From positions 1 through 40,197 of the forward strand of contig JABFQW010000110.1 in assembly GCA_013141455.1 (NCBI GenBank): 40,197 bases of DNA, read 5' to 3'. This stretch comes from Bacteroidales bacterium (lineage in GTDB: Bacteria > Bacteroidota > Bacteroidia > Bacteroidales > F082). Below, one piece after another: positions 1 to 8,105 of this stretch. The first letter of the stretch is position 1. Each line of letters opens with the position of its first letter. The position numbers and the translations under genes are program-made. The notes under the pieces are model-generated. The model saw nothing but the letters and a program-made list of their open reading frames with translations. It was not told where the DNA came from and searched no databases.

Positions 1-2232
1 CGAATAAAGTGGTTCATCGTAAAGCGAAACATAATTTTGGCACATTTTACTGAACCAATGTTGCCATTCCCTGAAAATACTGTCAACATACTTATCATCA
101 TTCCCGTATTTCGGAGCATCGAGACAGCGTTTATGAATCTTAATCCAATCCATAAAGTTGTCAGCTTTCACCTGTTCGATAAGGCTGTATGAACCGGTTT
201 CGAGTGCCGAATGGTAGCCAAAATTGGCTTCAATGGCTGCTTTGAGTTCGTTGAGTGAAAAATGATGCTCGTCAAAAACATTTTTCCGGATCGAAGCTAA
301 CGAATTTACCAGATTCACCCCGCCGCAGATTTCCACATTGAAAGTGCGGTTGTATCGACATCCTTTGTGGCTGATGTCTTTTCCGGTTTCGAGGCAATCG
401 GGTTTTAACATGCTGTTGATCACCGATGGCGACACCTTGCCCCAGATATCGTGCTGGATATTGTTGGTGAGCGTTAACACTTCTACCGTGAGGCTAAAGT
501 ATTTTTTAAAAATCGTCCAGATTTCTTCGTAAGAATCTAATTTTGAACCATGTGCAGGATATACCCTTTTGCCGGTGCGTTTATCGAGACCATCGAACAA
601 CACGGCTTCGAGCACCTTGGGTAACGAGATAAAATGCACACCAACGCTGGTTGCCGGGGCCGATCCTCCGGGAATAAAATACGTTTCGCCATTGAACTCC
701 AATGGCATCCAGCTTCCGGGCGAAGTCTCCAGGCAGCCGCCTATCGACCAGGCCCTGGCTTCTTCAAGCTCCATGCCTTCTTTTTTGAAATTATTGAGCA
801 GAAACTCCATCGCCACCCGGTTGTTGACCCATGCCGGATAACCTGTTCCGATCTTGGTGCACTTGATGCCTTTCATCAGAAATTCTTCAGGCAGTTTTTC
901 GTCGAAAAGCAGACTGAGTGTTGGTTGCGGCGTGTCGCACGACATAGCCGATTCCAGTATCAGCATTTCAAGTTCGTTGGCTGCACTATCTCCGTCTTTG
1001 TTTAATCCGCCGATGCAGAGGTTGTTAAAGGTATTGCCGCTCAACACACCTCCCACCACGCCCATCGAGGCAAAACAATCGAGTTCGGTGAATTTCATGC
1101 GCATACACTCAAGTAATTCGATGCTTCGTTCACGGTTGAGAATCCCTTTTTCCATATCGTGTTTCCAGTAAGGATACAAAACCTGGCCCAATCGTCCCGG
1201 CGACAGACCCGAGATGGCATCTTCGTTGAGCACAGCGACATGGAATATCCACACCAATTGCAGGGCGTCGTGAAACGAACGGGGTTTGTTTACCGACAAC
1301 CATTCGAGGCGTTCGGCAATGCTGAGATATTCTTCCTTTTGGGTTGCATCTGCTTCAAGCGATGCCATGAACCGTGCCTCACCGGCATAATTCAACATCC
1401 ATTTCTGCAGGCCTTCGAGCATGATCTGTACTGCCTTGTAAAAGTAAAGGCGATCCATACCGGGATAACCCGCGGCCTGATCCTGCTTTTCGCAACAAAT
1501 CTGCTTGATTCCTTCGATACCAAACTGCAACGGATAATAATAATTCATCACCTCGCGGCCTTGTGGGAGAGTGTAACCCGAATCGAACATACAGATGACA
1601 GCCCTCATGATTTCCTCCTTGGTCTGGTAGCCCGGTACAAGTTGTTCGTATTTGTGGCCCACATCGTCAACCGATTTGTTGAACCATTTTTTTGCCGTTT
1701 TCAGCAGTATCGGCATTTCTTCTTTACGAAGTCCGAATTTACCGGCGATTGAAATGACATTCCCGGCACTTTTGGTCACGTTACCGCCACCCTGTCCCAT
1801 GGTTGTCACTTCGTCGGCGCTGTTTTTGCCCGATTTTTGCGCTTCCTGATAAAACTCATCTTCTTTGGCTAAGAAAAAAGCTTCGGAAAGCCAGGGTAAT
1901 GGGTACGATCCGCGCAGATAAACGGCCTTGCGCATGGCCAACAGTTCGCCGGGGATAATGGCGGGTGTTAAGTGAGAAAAACCTGATTTCAGGGCTTCGG
2001 CCCTGCGGATGATGGGAATTTCACCTTCGAGTTCTTCCCAGCGGCGGGTGTACCAATACGGGAACTCAACGGAAGCCGATGATTTGGTTTCGAAATACAG
2101 TTGCCGCGATTTCTCCACTCGTGGTGTCGGGCTCTTTTTTATTTCCCTCGACTGAATTTCGCCATCAGGCCTGGTACCGTAGTAGTTATAAATGTCGGTG
2201 GTACAGGTTAAAATATCCTGCCTTGTTTCCAT
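1..2232 (-). CDS. hpdB: Glycyl radical enzyme, 4-hydroxyphenylacetate decarboxylase-like large subunit (C-terminus outside window)
   Basis: I translated this frame directly from the minus strand; it starts at the ATG at 2230-2232 and stays open for 744 codons to the window edge. It is a glycyl radical enzyme: the active-site motif GGCLETSPGSW places the thiyl cysteine at C500 and the CxE glutamate at E502. From memory of Clostridioides difficile HpdB (about 900 aa; C503, E505, H536, E637), the same spacing is kept here, with H533 in VGVHF and E634 in NVEICGG. The N-terminal blocks EFPYWY, FSHLTP, IIPGE and GYTLPQGRE also match it. The expected reaction is decarboxylation of 4-hydroxyphenylacetate to p-cresol in the cytoplasm. 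The glycyl loop (RVxGY type), expected about 130-150 residues further on, and any small subunit or radical SAM activase lie beyond position 1. The gene starts 3 bp after the DinB stop, so the two are probably co-transcribed. Indoleacetate or phenylacetate decarboxylase remain alternatives. Confidence 0.82.
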   Translation of the reverse strand, partial: METRQDILTCTTDIYNYYGTRPDGEIQSREIKKSPTPRVEKSRQLYFETKSSASVEFPYWYTRRWEELEGEIPIIRRAEALKSGFSHLTPAIIPGELLAMRKAVYLRGSYPLPWLSEAFFLAKEDEFYQEAQKSGKNSADEVTTMGQGGGNVTKSAGNVISIAGKFGLRKEEMPILLKTAKKWFNKSVDDVGHKYEQLVPGYQTKEEIMRAVICMFDSGYTLPQGREVMNYYYPLQFGIEGIKQICCEKQDQAAGYPGMDRLYFYKAVQIMLEGLQKWMLNYAGEARFMASLEADATQKEEYLSIAERLEWLSVNKPRSFHDALQLVWIFHVAVLNEDAISGLSPGRLGQVLYPYWKHDMEKGILNRERSIELLECMRMKFTELDCFASMGVVGGVLSGNTFNNLCIGGLNKDGDSAANELEMLILESAMSCDTPQPTLSLLFDEKLPEEFLMKGIKCTKIGTGYPAWVNNRVAMEFLLNNFKKEGMELEEARAWSIGGCLETSPGSWMPLEFNGETYFIPGGSAPATSVGVHFISLPKVLEAVLFDGLDKRTGKRVYPAHGSKLDSYEEIWTIFKKYFSLTVEVLTLTNNIQHDIWGKVSPSVINSMLKPDCLETGKDISHKGCRYNRTFNVEICGGVNLVNSLASIRKNVFDEHHFSLNELKAAIEANFGYHSALETGSYSLIEQVKADNFMDWIKIHKRCLDAPKYGNDDKYVDSIFREWQHWFSKMCQNYVSLYDEPLYS

Positions 2233-2235
2233 GAT

Positions 2236-2745
2236 TCAGGAATTAAAAGTTTTACAATCTATTGATTTTCTTATTTGTTCGATATGCCCGTGACCGTGGC
2301 GGGCGTATGTTTTCAGGATTTCATACAGACTGATTCTGCCCATTTCGGGATGTTCACCATATCGTTCAAAATCGGCTTCGGTGAGCGATTCAAGTAATCG
2401 TGTCCAACGGTTATGTAGCGCCGCAATATACTGAAGTGAAGGCTCAATATCCAGACTCTGATAATCATTCAATGTTGACCAGGCCACCTGATCCCATGTT
2501 TTGAATACTGTTTCGTCCTCTGCCAGCATAAATTTCATTCGTGTATAGGCATGTGTGTGCGAATCGGCAATATGATGAATGGTTTGTGCAATATTCCAAT
2601 CTCCATCGAGCGAAGGATGCTCGGGCAGACATGGTTGCTGCAATTGATTTTGGGTCAACCGGCTGCAAACTTCAACAAGATCATGAGGAAATTTGCGGAT
2701 TTTATCGATAAATTCATCTCTATTTGTAGCGCTCTCCGGCTTCAT
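2236..2745 (-). CDS. DinB/YfiT-family four-helix protein (putative metal-dependent transferase)
   Basis: The 169 aa protein has the DinB/YfiT look: a short all-helical protein with histidines spaced as a metal triad. These are the IHHIADSH stretch around residues 56-63 and the HGHGHIEQI stretch near residues 150-158. The family includes bacillithiol- and mycothiol-dependent S-transferases and many proteins of unknown substrate. The C-terminal KTYARHGHGHIEQI motif is typical of the YfiT group. No signal peptide is present, so it should be cytoplasmic. The stop codon is 3 bp before the start of the glycyl radical enzyme, which argues for one transcript and perhaps a supporting role for that pathway, for example in thiol or electrophile handling. 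That role is inference only. Family assignment is confident; substrate is unknown. Confidence 0.75.
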   Translation of the reverse strand: MKPESATNRDEFIDKIRKFPHDLVEVCSRLTQNQLQQPCLPEHPSLDGDWNIAQTIHHIADSHTHAYTRMKFMLAEDETVFKTWDQVAWSTLNDYQSLDIEPSLQYIAALHNRWTRLLESLTEADFERYGEHPEMGRISLYEILKTYARHGHGHIEQIRKSIDCKTFNS

Positions 2746-2800
2746 AGTTTTTGGTCTTTTATTGAGCCAACAGGCTTCATTTATTTACTAATAAATCATC

Positions 2801-3064
2801 CTACAGGTTTTTGCCTGTTTGTGCAGGATTCAATTTTTGATTTTTCCGATATTCATTGATTATATTTGTAGCATCAGTCAGATCACTTTCAGAGATCATC
2901 ACCTTCACATCCTCCGAATAAGTAGGGTTAAAGCCATAAGCGGTGCCGGTTTCATTCCGGGTAAACGACTCTATATCTGCATTCCGGAGCAGGCTCTGTA
3001 TCATTCCGGCCTCCCAAAGCGTGCCCGAGAATATTTCGATGATCCTGTTCTGATGAGAAATCAT
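2801..3064 (-). CDS. DUF2007 family protein
   Basis: This 87 aa protein matches the small DUF2007 fold (putative signal-transducing or regulatory domain): an N-terminal strand and helix (IEIFSGTLWEAGMIQSLL), then a central strand that reaches the VKVMISESDLTDA stretch near residues 52-65 and a final helix with NIINEYRKN. Proteins of this family are usually 65-90 aa and have no known enzymatic activity. The start is the ATG at 3062-3064, which sits 46 bp downstream of a TAnnTTTG element at 3110-3117. The next gene (DinB family) begins 55 bp downstream on the same strand, so the gene may be the first of a DUF2007-DinB-glycyl radical enzyme transcript. The function is unknown. Confidence 0.7.
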   Translation of the reverse strand: MISHQNRIIEIFSGTLWEAGMIQSLLRNADIESFTRNETGTAYGFNPTYSEDVKVMISESDLTDATNIINEYRKNQKLNPAQTGKNL

Positions 3065-3109
3065 TCAATTACTGTGTTTGATAAAATCTTCAACGTCGTC
3101 TCAATGCTT

Positions 3110-3117
3110 CAAATTTA
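3110..3117 (-). promoter_or_regulatory. Bacteroidota -7 element TAAATTTG
   Basis: On the minus strand this reads TAAATTTG, a full match to the Bacteroidota -7 consensus TAnnTTTG. It lies 46 bp upstream of the DUF2007 start. No TTG was found at the proper -33 distance, so it is a moderate candidate. The rest of 3065-3430 is AT-rich and holds no gene that I can support; it should also contain the promoter of the plus-strand desaturase, which I could not place. Confidence 0.4.
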
Positions 3118-3430
3118 CCACACTTTTCATGAGTTTGTGTAAAAAACTTTATAAAACAGAGCCTCCCGCAACGGTTTGATTGAGATGGTTTTTCGCCAGC
3201 CAATCCTTGTAATTATACAAATACGGCTGTAAACAGGCTATAATTCTTAATCCGGAACGATCTCTTTTTAATGATTTCGTGGTGAGGCATGAACATTTTC
3301 GATGATCTGTTGTTGTTTGTGTATCGATTGGTATTCCTGAAAGTTGGAGTTAAATGAATAGGTTTCAATTCTTAAATACTGATTAAAATAATAATTCATT
3401 TTGCTTCAACATCAAAATCAAAACGTTACC

Positions 3431-4501
3431 ATGAGTTCACCCGAATTTTCAATCCCAACGAACACTTTTCATGCTGAATTGCGGAAACGCGTAAATGGTT
3501 ACTTCAGGAATATTAACCTCAAACAAACCGGTAATTTCAAATTATACTTCAAAGCATTTATTATTCTCACGGCTTTTCTGGCCGTATATACGCATCTGGT
3601 GTTTTTCACACCATCCATCATCTGGATAAGTTTATTTGAGTGCGTTGTACTTGGCGGACTCACCGCCGCCATTGGATTCAACATCATGCACGACGGCGCT
3701 CACGGCAGTTTCAGCACCAAAGAATGGGTAAACGAGATGGCCGGAATGACGATCAATTTTTTAGGCGCCAATGTCTTTATGTGGAAAACAAAACACAATG
3801 TGATTCACCATACTTACACCAACATCAATGGCGTGGATGATGATATCGATGCCAGGCCGTTTCTGCGGTTGTGCGAAAGTCAAAAGAAATATGGAATCCA
3901 TAAATTCCAGCATTTATATTTTTTATTCATCTACTCTCTTTTGTTCCTGTATTGGATTTTTTTTACGGATTACAAGAAATATTTCTCCGGTAAAATTGGT
4001 TCGCGACCGATCAAAAAAATGAAAATTGGTGACCATTTCTCTTTTTGGGGATTCAAGGTAGTTCATGGCTTTTTGTTTATCGTGATTCCTATTTTCATGG
4101 TTGGATTTCTGCCCTGGCTGATTGGATTTCTCGTTTATGGCCTTTTTGCCGGCATCGTTCTGAGTGTTGTGTTTCAATTAGCCCACACGGTGGAAGATAC
4201 TTATTTCCCGGTAGTTGACAAAACGAATATCCAGATAGAAGACGAATGGGTGATCCATCAGTTGAAAACAACGGCCAATTTTGCTACCCAAAATAAAGTG
4301 ATTTCATGGTTTATTGGCGGACTGAATTTTCAGATTGAGCACCATTTGTTCAAGAAAATTTCGCATGTTCATTATCCAGCTTTGAGTAAAATCGTGAAAC
4401 AGGTCTGCTACGAATACAATATCCCGTATATCGAATATCCGAGAGTTCATTTGGCTTTTGCTTCGCATATCGCACATTTGCACAATATCGGCAGACGATA
4501 G
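3431..4501 (+). CDS. Membrane fatty acid desaturase (acyl-CoA or acyl-lipid type)
   Basis: The protein inserts a double bond into a fatty acyl chain, using a di-iron centre bound by histidine boxes at the inner membrane. All three boxes are visible: HDGAH (residues 87-91), HNVIHH (122-127) and QIEHH (301-305). The QxxHH form of the third box is typical of the front-end/linoleoyl desaturase-like branch. Hydrophobic pairs lie at about 40-82 and 160-240. An in-frame TTG at 3401 would add 10 residues, but the ATG at 3431 is preferred; it gives 356 aa, normal for the family. No cytochrome b5 domain is fused, so a separate electron donor is needed. The gene is alone on the plus strand and converges on the rhodanese gene with only 10 bp between the stops. 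The enzyme needs oxygen, so the host is likely not a strict anaerobe, or uses it under micro-oxic conditions. Confidence 0.88.
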   Translation: MSSPEFSIPTNTFHAELRKRVNGYFRNINLKQTGNFKLYFKAFIILTAFLAVYTHLVFFTPSIIWISLFECVVLGGLTAAIGFNIMHDGAHGSFSTKEWVNEMAGMTINFLGANVFMWKTKHNVIHHTYTNINGVDDDIDARPFLRLCESQKKYGIHKFQHLYFLFIYSLLFLYWIFFTDYKKYFSGKIGSRPIKKMKIGDHFSFWGFKVVHGFLFIVIPIFMVGFLPWLIGFLVYGLFAGIVLSVVFQLAHTVEDTYFPVVDKTNIQIEDEWVIHQLKTTANFATQNKVISWFIGGLNFQIEHHLFKKISHVHYPALSKIVKQVCYEYNIPYIEYPRVHLAFASHIAHLHNIGRR

Positions 4502-4511
4502 TTCGCTTTCT

Positions 4512-4916
4512 TTAGCCCGGATGTGAACAACCGCAGCTGAAGCCTGTCGGATAATCCGATTTTACCGGTAATCCCAGTGCCTTCCAAGCAATGATGCCAC
4601 CGTCAAGATTGAATGTTTCCGGGAAACCATTGCTTTTCAGGAATGCCGTTACTTTTGAACTGCGAACACCCGCGTTGCAAATAACGATAATGGATTTATC
4701 ATCGGGTAAAAATCCGAGGTTTTCAGTCAGAACGGACAAGGGAAAATAATAAACATTGTTGAGCGGGATAAATTCGGATTTACATTCAGCTTCTTCACGC
4801 ACATCGACCATGACGGCTGTACCGTTTTCTAATTCCATCAATGCATTGTGGGGTGTGACGTGCTCCACTCCTTCGAGGTAAAATTCCTGAAACCCGGGTA
4901 TAAGGGATGTTATCAT
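4512..4916 (-). CDS. Rhodanese-like domain protein
   Basis: A single rhodanese domain fills the 134 aa protein. The DVREEAEC stretch (family motif DVRxxxE) is near residues 38-45 and the active-site loop CNAGVRSS carries the catalytic cysteine, followed by the helix KVTAFLKSNGF and the strand LDGGIIAW. Such proteins carry sulfur as a persulfide on the loop cysteine. An unusual tail, GFSCGCSHPG, adds two more cysteines in a CGC motif, which could bind metal or form a disulfide. I chose the ATG at 4914-4916 because it begins 1 bp after the stop of the porin gene; a TTG at 4941-4943 would overlap that gene. No signal peptide is seen, so it is probably cytoplasmic. The tight spacing implies translation coupled to the porin. 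Confidence 0.82.
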   Translation of the reverse strand: MITSLIPGFQEFYLEGVEHVTPHNALMELENGTAVMVDVREEAECKSEFIPLNNVYYFPLSVLTENLGFLPDDKSIIVICNAGVRSSKVTAFLKSNGFPETFNLDGGIIAWKALGLPVKSDYPTGFSCGCSHPG

Positions 4917-4917
4917 A

Positions 4918-5997
4918 TTAGTTTGGCAAGTGTTTGAACTCAAAACTTAAAGCGATCGTATTCACATATCGGGAGGTGTTGTTTGCCGGTTTCCAACCCT
5001 GATAGCTTAACGACAGTGTAATATTTTTTACCGGAACATAATGAACCCCCGTTATAAATGCCTGTCCGTCATACGCATAATGCCACGAATTTGCTGCGCC
5101 ATTGATCACATTCGACCGAAGGTTATCGTAACGCGTAAAGATTTCGAAATTTTCGCACAGTTCGTAGGTACCAAAAACTGAAAGGCCATATAAATCGTTG
5201 TTTTCAAAATTGTTATGGTTGATATGATAATCGTAGCCAGCTGCTATGCGAAACACTTTTGGCAAGCGGTAGCCTGAAAACACCGAAAGCAGTTGTTGGG
5301 TGGCTGGTTTTAGTGGATCGGCAGAAATGGCATTATCATAGTAAAAACGTGTAATCCAGCCATTTATTGGTTTTATATCAATCCCGGCGGCATATTTTAC
5401 TTTTCCATGACTATCCTGATTAAACCGGAAGCCTTCGCCATTCGTGATGGCTACATCGAACGACAGCCATGCAAGCGGTTTGAAATACCCAATAAAACCC
5501 AGATCAGCGCTCGGGATACCAAAATACCTGTCGGCAAATGTTTCGAGAATGTAACGGTAACCCCAGAATTTTTCCTGTGTGATATAATGGTTTTGCACGA
5601 TTCCTCCTGCCCGCAGTTTTATGTTGGGCGATGGATTAAATTCCAGATAAGAAAATTTAAGTGTAGTTGTATAATAGCTTCCTTCTTTGTACGAATAGGT
5701 TGTTGGCAAACTCTTCCCTGTGGTATCCTTAACATTCAGATTACCAAAAACAGTCGGCCGACCGGCATCAACAATTACAGTTGCCGACCATTTTGAATCA
5801 AACTGATACATATAACCAAAATGCGCCCTGTTGATGTACATGCCATATTTGCCATAGCTCCCATCCGTCTCGTAAAGCGTGCGGTTGGTCAGCTGAAGCA
5901 ATACCATCCCGTTTGGTTTAAATGTGGAATCGGTTTGGGATTGAAGTTTAAAAGGGGTGATCGATAAGGCAATTATCAGTAAAACGAAAGTTTTCAT
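4918..5997 (-). CDS. Outer-membrane beta-barrel porin (phosphate-selective porin O/P-like)
   Basis: The 359 aa product has a Sec signal peptide (about residues 1-20, ending LQSQT). The rest alternates strands rich in aromatic residues, as in YMYQF, GWITRFYYDN, IFTRYDNL and ITLSLSYQGW, ending with IALSFEFKHLPN, typical of a 14-18-stranded outer-membrane barrel. The pattern of RAHFGYMYQFDSKW near the N-terminus and LRAGGIVQNH with an active loop resembles the porin O/P family. Substrate cannot be read from sequence. It is followed 1 bp later by the rhodanese gene, so the two form an operon. No PhoB-like control site was recognised. The assignment as a barrel is secure, the porin subfamily less so. 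Confidence 0.7.
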   Translation of the reverse strand: MKTFVLLIIALSITPFKLQSQTDSTFKPNGMVLLQLTNRTLYETDGSYGKYGMYINRAHFGYMYQFDSKWSATVIVDAGRPTVFGNLNVKDTTGKSLPTTYSYKEGSYYTTTLKFSYLEFNPSPNIKLRAGGIVQNHYITQEKFWGYRYILETFADRYFGIPSADLGFIGYFKPLAWLSFDVAITNGEGFRFNQDSHGKVKYAAGIDIKPINGWITRFYYDNAISADPLKPATQQLLSVFSGYRLPKVFRIAAGYDYHINHNNFENNDLYGLSVFGTYELCENFEIFTRYDNLRSNVINGAANSWHYAYDGQAFITGVHYVPVKNITLSLSYQGWKPANNTSRYVNTIALSFEFKHLPN

Positions 5998-6127
5998 TTT
6001 GATATTTGTTTAATTGTACAACACCTTTGTATGCAGCATCCTGATCAATTCTATTTCAGAAAAATTATATGTATAGTCGAAAACTCCCTGTCATTGGTTC
6101 GGGGAATGAATGGGAATGATCAACTAA

Positions 6128-6538
6128 TTAGCCCACCAAATTATCAGGTTTAGCTGGGATTCTGAGCGCAGTGAAGATCAACAGCACCCATCCGGTGATA
6201 AACAATAAGCCACCAACAGGTGTAACAGGGCCGATCCACGACAATTGAAGGCCTGTGACTTCACGTGTTGCAAGCAGGTATATTGATCCACTGAAAAAGA
6301 TAATTCCCGTAAAAAATGCATAAAACGCAAGCCGGAAAAGCTTTATGTGGAATTTTTCGGATAGTGTTGCCAAAAATAAAATAGCCAGGGCATGATACAT
6401 CTGGTAGTGCACTGCGGTATCAAAATTCTGCAGATTGACTGCGCTGATATGTGCTTTGAGCCAATGAGCTGCGAACGCACCAAAGACGACAGAAAGTGCT
6501 GCAAGTATTCCACCTGCGATAAGAAGTTGGTTTTTCAT
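6128..6538 (-). CDS. DUF423 family small membrane protein
   Basis: This 136 aa protein has four hydrophobic segments (about residues 5-25, 45-62, 68-90 and 105-128) and the family signature near the N-terminus: GAFAAHWLKAHI followed by FDTAVHYQMYHALAILFLA. These match DUF423 proteins (YgdD/YwdK type), which are 120-135 aa and of unknown function in the inner membrane. The gene stands alone: the porin gene is downstream by 131 bp and the Cache lipoprotein is upstream by 257 bp. A TACATTTG -7 element is found 76 bp before the start. Confidence 0.85.
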   Translation of the reverse strand: MKNQLLIAGGILAALSVVFGAFAAHWLKAHISAVNLQNFDTAVHYQMYHALAILFLATLSEKFHIKLFRLAFYAFFTGIIFFSGSIYLLATREVTGLQLSWIGPVTPVGGLLFITGWVLLIFTALRIPAKPDNLVG

Positions 6539-6613
6539 TTATTAGATTTTATCCTATTTTTATAGACATTAACCTTCTCAAAACTTAGCTTAAATCACTT
6601 TGTTTTTATTTGT

Positions 6614-6621
6614 CAAATGTA
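6614..6621 (-). promoter_or_regulatory. Bacteroidota -7 element TACATTTG
   Basis: The minus strand reads TACATTTG here, a match to TAnnTTTG, 76 bp upstream of the DUF423 start. No TTG occurs at the -33 distance. It is the best promoter candidate in the gap 6539-6795, where no gene is supported. Confidence 0.35.
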
Positions 6622-6795
6622 TAAAATCTGAACCTTTGAATTAAATAATGTATTGTTTATTTCAGGTTTAGAAATAGCATGACCAGCTACGAATTAACGG
6701 GCATCGGAACATGGAGGTAATGTATTGATTATGAAGTCTGGCTATGTTAGGTTCAGGCATTTTGAAGTGCCAATTGAATTGTAAAATATAGCTGT

Positions 6796-7593
6796 TTATT
6801 CGGGTTTCACCCAGATTAGCTTCCATTCGGTACCGTACATTTCGAAAGTGGACCAATAGGTTTTTTTTACAACCTTGTTCGTGGTTCCGGTCTGATAAAA
6901 AGAGTATGTTGTTTCGCCACTAACTTCTGTATCAATCTTTTCAGCAGCAGCAAGCAATTCGGTGAAATCGGTGTATAAGCTGTCGGTGAAGAGGTTTCTG
7001 CCAATTTCATCGGCATCCTGATCATACAAAACTTTACCTCCTTTTTCCATGATCCACATCTCGAAAACCTGGTTTTCGACCACTGGCCTGATCAATCGGC
7101 CTAGGATTGTTTCGGGAAGGAAAAGTGCAGTTATACCACCTAATACTTCTCCGTTGTTTACAATAGGGTGAATGTCAACCGCGGCGTAAAAATTTTCGAC
7201 GGCATAAAAACTTTTGCTTAAAACGGGCAACTTCGTCTGAAAAGTCTGAATAATATGACTTTGTTGACTAATATCAGTCCCTTGAGTTGGATAATAAACC
7301 GGAGGCTCGATGATTTGCATGATACCCTGTGGGTTTACATACGAAAACTCTACAACAAAGGTTGTTTGGGCGAACAGGGCCTTCATCCGGGCACGTATGG
7401 CAGCCGTATCATCAATTTTTGAAACGAGATTTACTGCACTTGTTGAAAGATCGGTATTCAGCGAATCGAAGGAAGCGCTCAGTTCAGTGTTCAGATTTGC
7501 TAATTGTTCAGGAAAAAACGTATTATCGTTCTGCTTACAGGCTGCAAAACCCAGGATGATTACGATCATTGACAAGATTACGAGTGTTTTCAT
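6796..7593 (-). CDS. Lipoprotein with a Cache/PAS-like periplasmic sensor domain
   Basis: The 265 aa protein begins with a lipoprotein signal ending at the lipobox GFAAC (C19). The body looks like a dCache-type sensor domain, the extracytoplasmic ligand-binding module of many kinases and chemoreceptors: an N-terminal helix (about 25-75), then FVVEFSYVNPQGIMQIIEP and, after the helix with SFYAVENFYAAVDIHPIV, a second strand set (GEVLGGITALFLPETIL). A closing block, MWIMEKGGKVLYDQDADEIGRN, fits the motif where small ligands such as amino acids bind. There is no transmembrane or output domain, so it would be anchored in the outer or inner membrane by lipid and would need a partner. No partner gene is adjacent. 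A good promoter lies about 230 bp upstream (7822-7853). Domain assignment is from pattern only and is moderate. Confidence 0.55.
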   Translation of the reverse strand: MKTLVILSMIVIILGFAACKQNDNTFFPEQLANLNTELSASFDSLNTDLSTSAVNLVSKIDDTAAIRARMKALFAQTTFVVEFSYVNPQGIMQIIEPPVYYPTQGTDISQQSHIIQTFQTKLPVLSKSFYAVENFYAAVDIHPIVNNGEVLGGITALFLPETILGRLIRPVVENQVFEMWIMEKGGKVLYDQDADEIGRNLFTDSLYTDFTELLAAAEKIDTEVSGETTYSFYQTGTTNKVVKKTYWSTFEMYGTEWKLIWVKPE

Positions 7594-7821
7594 CAGAATA
7601 GTATTGAAATTATTAAATTAAACCACATTTTAAATCTTGATTAGAATGAAACGATATGTTCAGTATCTTTCATACTTTACTTTTCAAAAGGTATGAATCC
7701 CGATATGTCAGTTACTTAACAGCATTTAAGAAACCCGCATTTTTTTTCATTTTGACTAATTGATCAGCCCGGACTAAATGATTTAATCTGTAACTTTTTC
7801 CTGATCAATTTACTATTTTCA

Positions 7822-7853
7822 CAAAGATAATCAATCAGCTTGTCGGTTTCAAG
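7822..7853 (-). promoter_or_regulatory. Strong Bacteroidota-type promoter (CTTG-N20-TATCTTTG)
   Basis: On the minus strand CTTG (plus positions 7850-7853) is followed after exactly 20 nt by TATCTTTG (7822-7829), matching both parts of the Bacteroidota sigma factor consensus. Transcription would start near 7815 and run toward the Cache lipoprotein at 7593, leaving a leader of roughly 220 nt without an obvious reading frame. The rest of the 512 bp gap between 7593 and 8106 shows no gene. Confidence 0.55.
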
Positions 7854-8030
7854 TCTGTTTTTCAATTACTTTCACTATTCCTCTTTACAAGATGCCTCAG
7901 GTTTCCTACTTTTACAAGGATAATTTATTCGAAATATCATTGATCGATAAAAAAGGAAAATCATGATTCGTTCTTGAATTGGAATTATTTTCCAAAAAGA
8001 AACATTTCCAAATAGTGCAATCATGTTAAC

Positions 8031-8045
8031 ACTCATAATATGAGT
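8031..8045. promoter_or_regulatory. Perfect palindrome, possible operator upstream of the LruC gene
   Basis: ACTCATAATATGAGT is an inverted repeat with 7 bp arms around a single central A, located 61 bp upstream of the LruC lipoprotein start. Its size and position suit a dimeric regulator site, but it has no T-tract and no second copy was found. Just downstream, TACATTTC (8051-8058) is one base off the -7 consensus. Confidence 0.3.
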
Positions 8046-8105
8046 TAATTACATTTCTGGCATGATAATTGAAAAATAGTATGATAAACCTAAAAACTTA
8101 AAATT

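Noticed and set aside
338-1849. Several long plus-strand frames, the longest at 1159-1752 (197 aa).
   Set aside because: They lie entirely opposite the glycyl radical enzyme, which has clear motifs and codon conservation on the minus strand; the frames look like antisense shadows.
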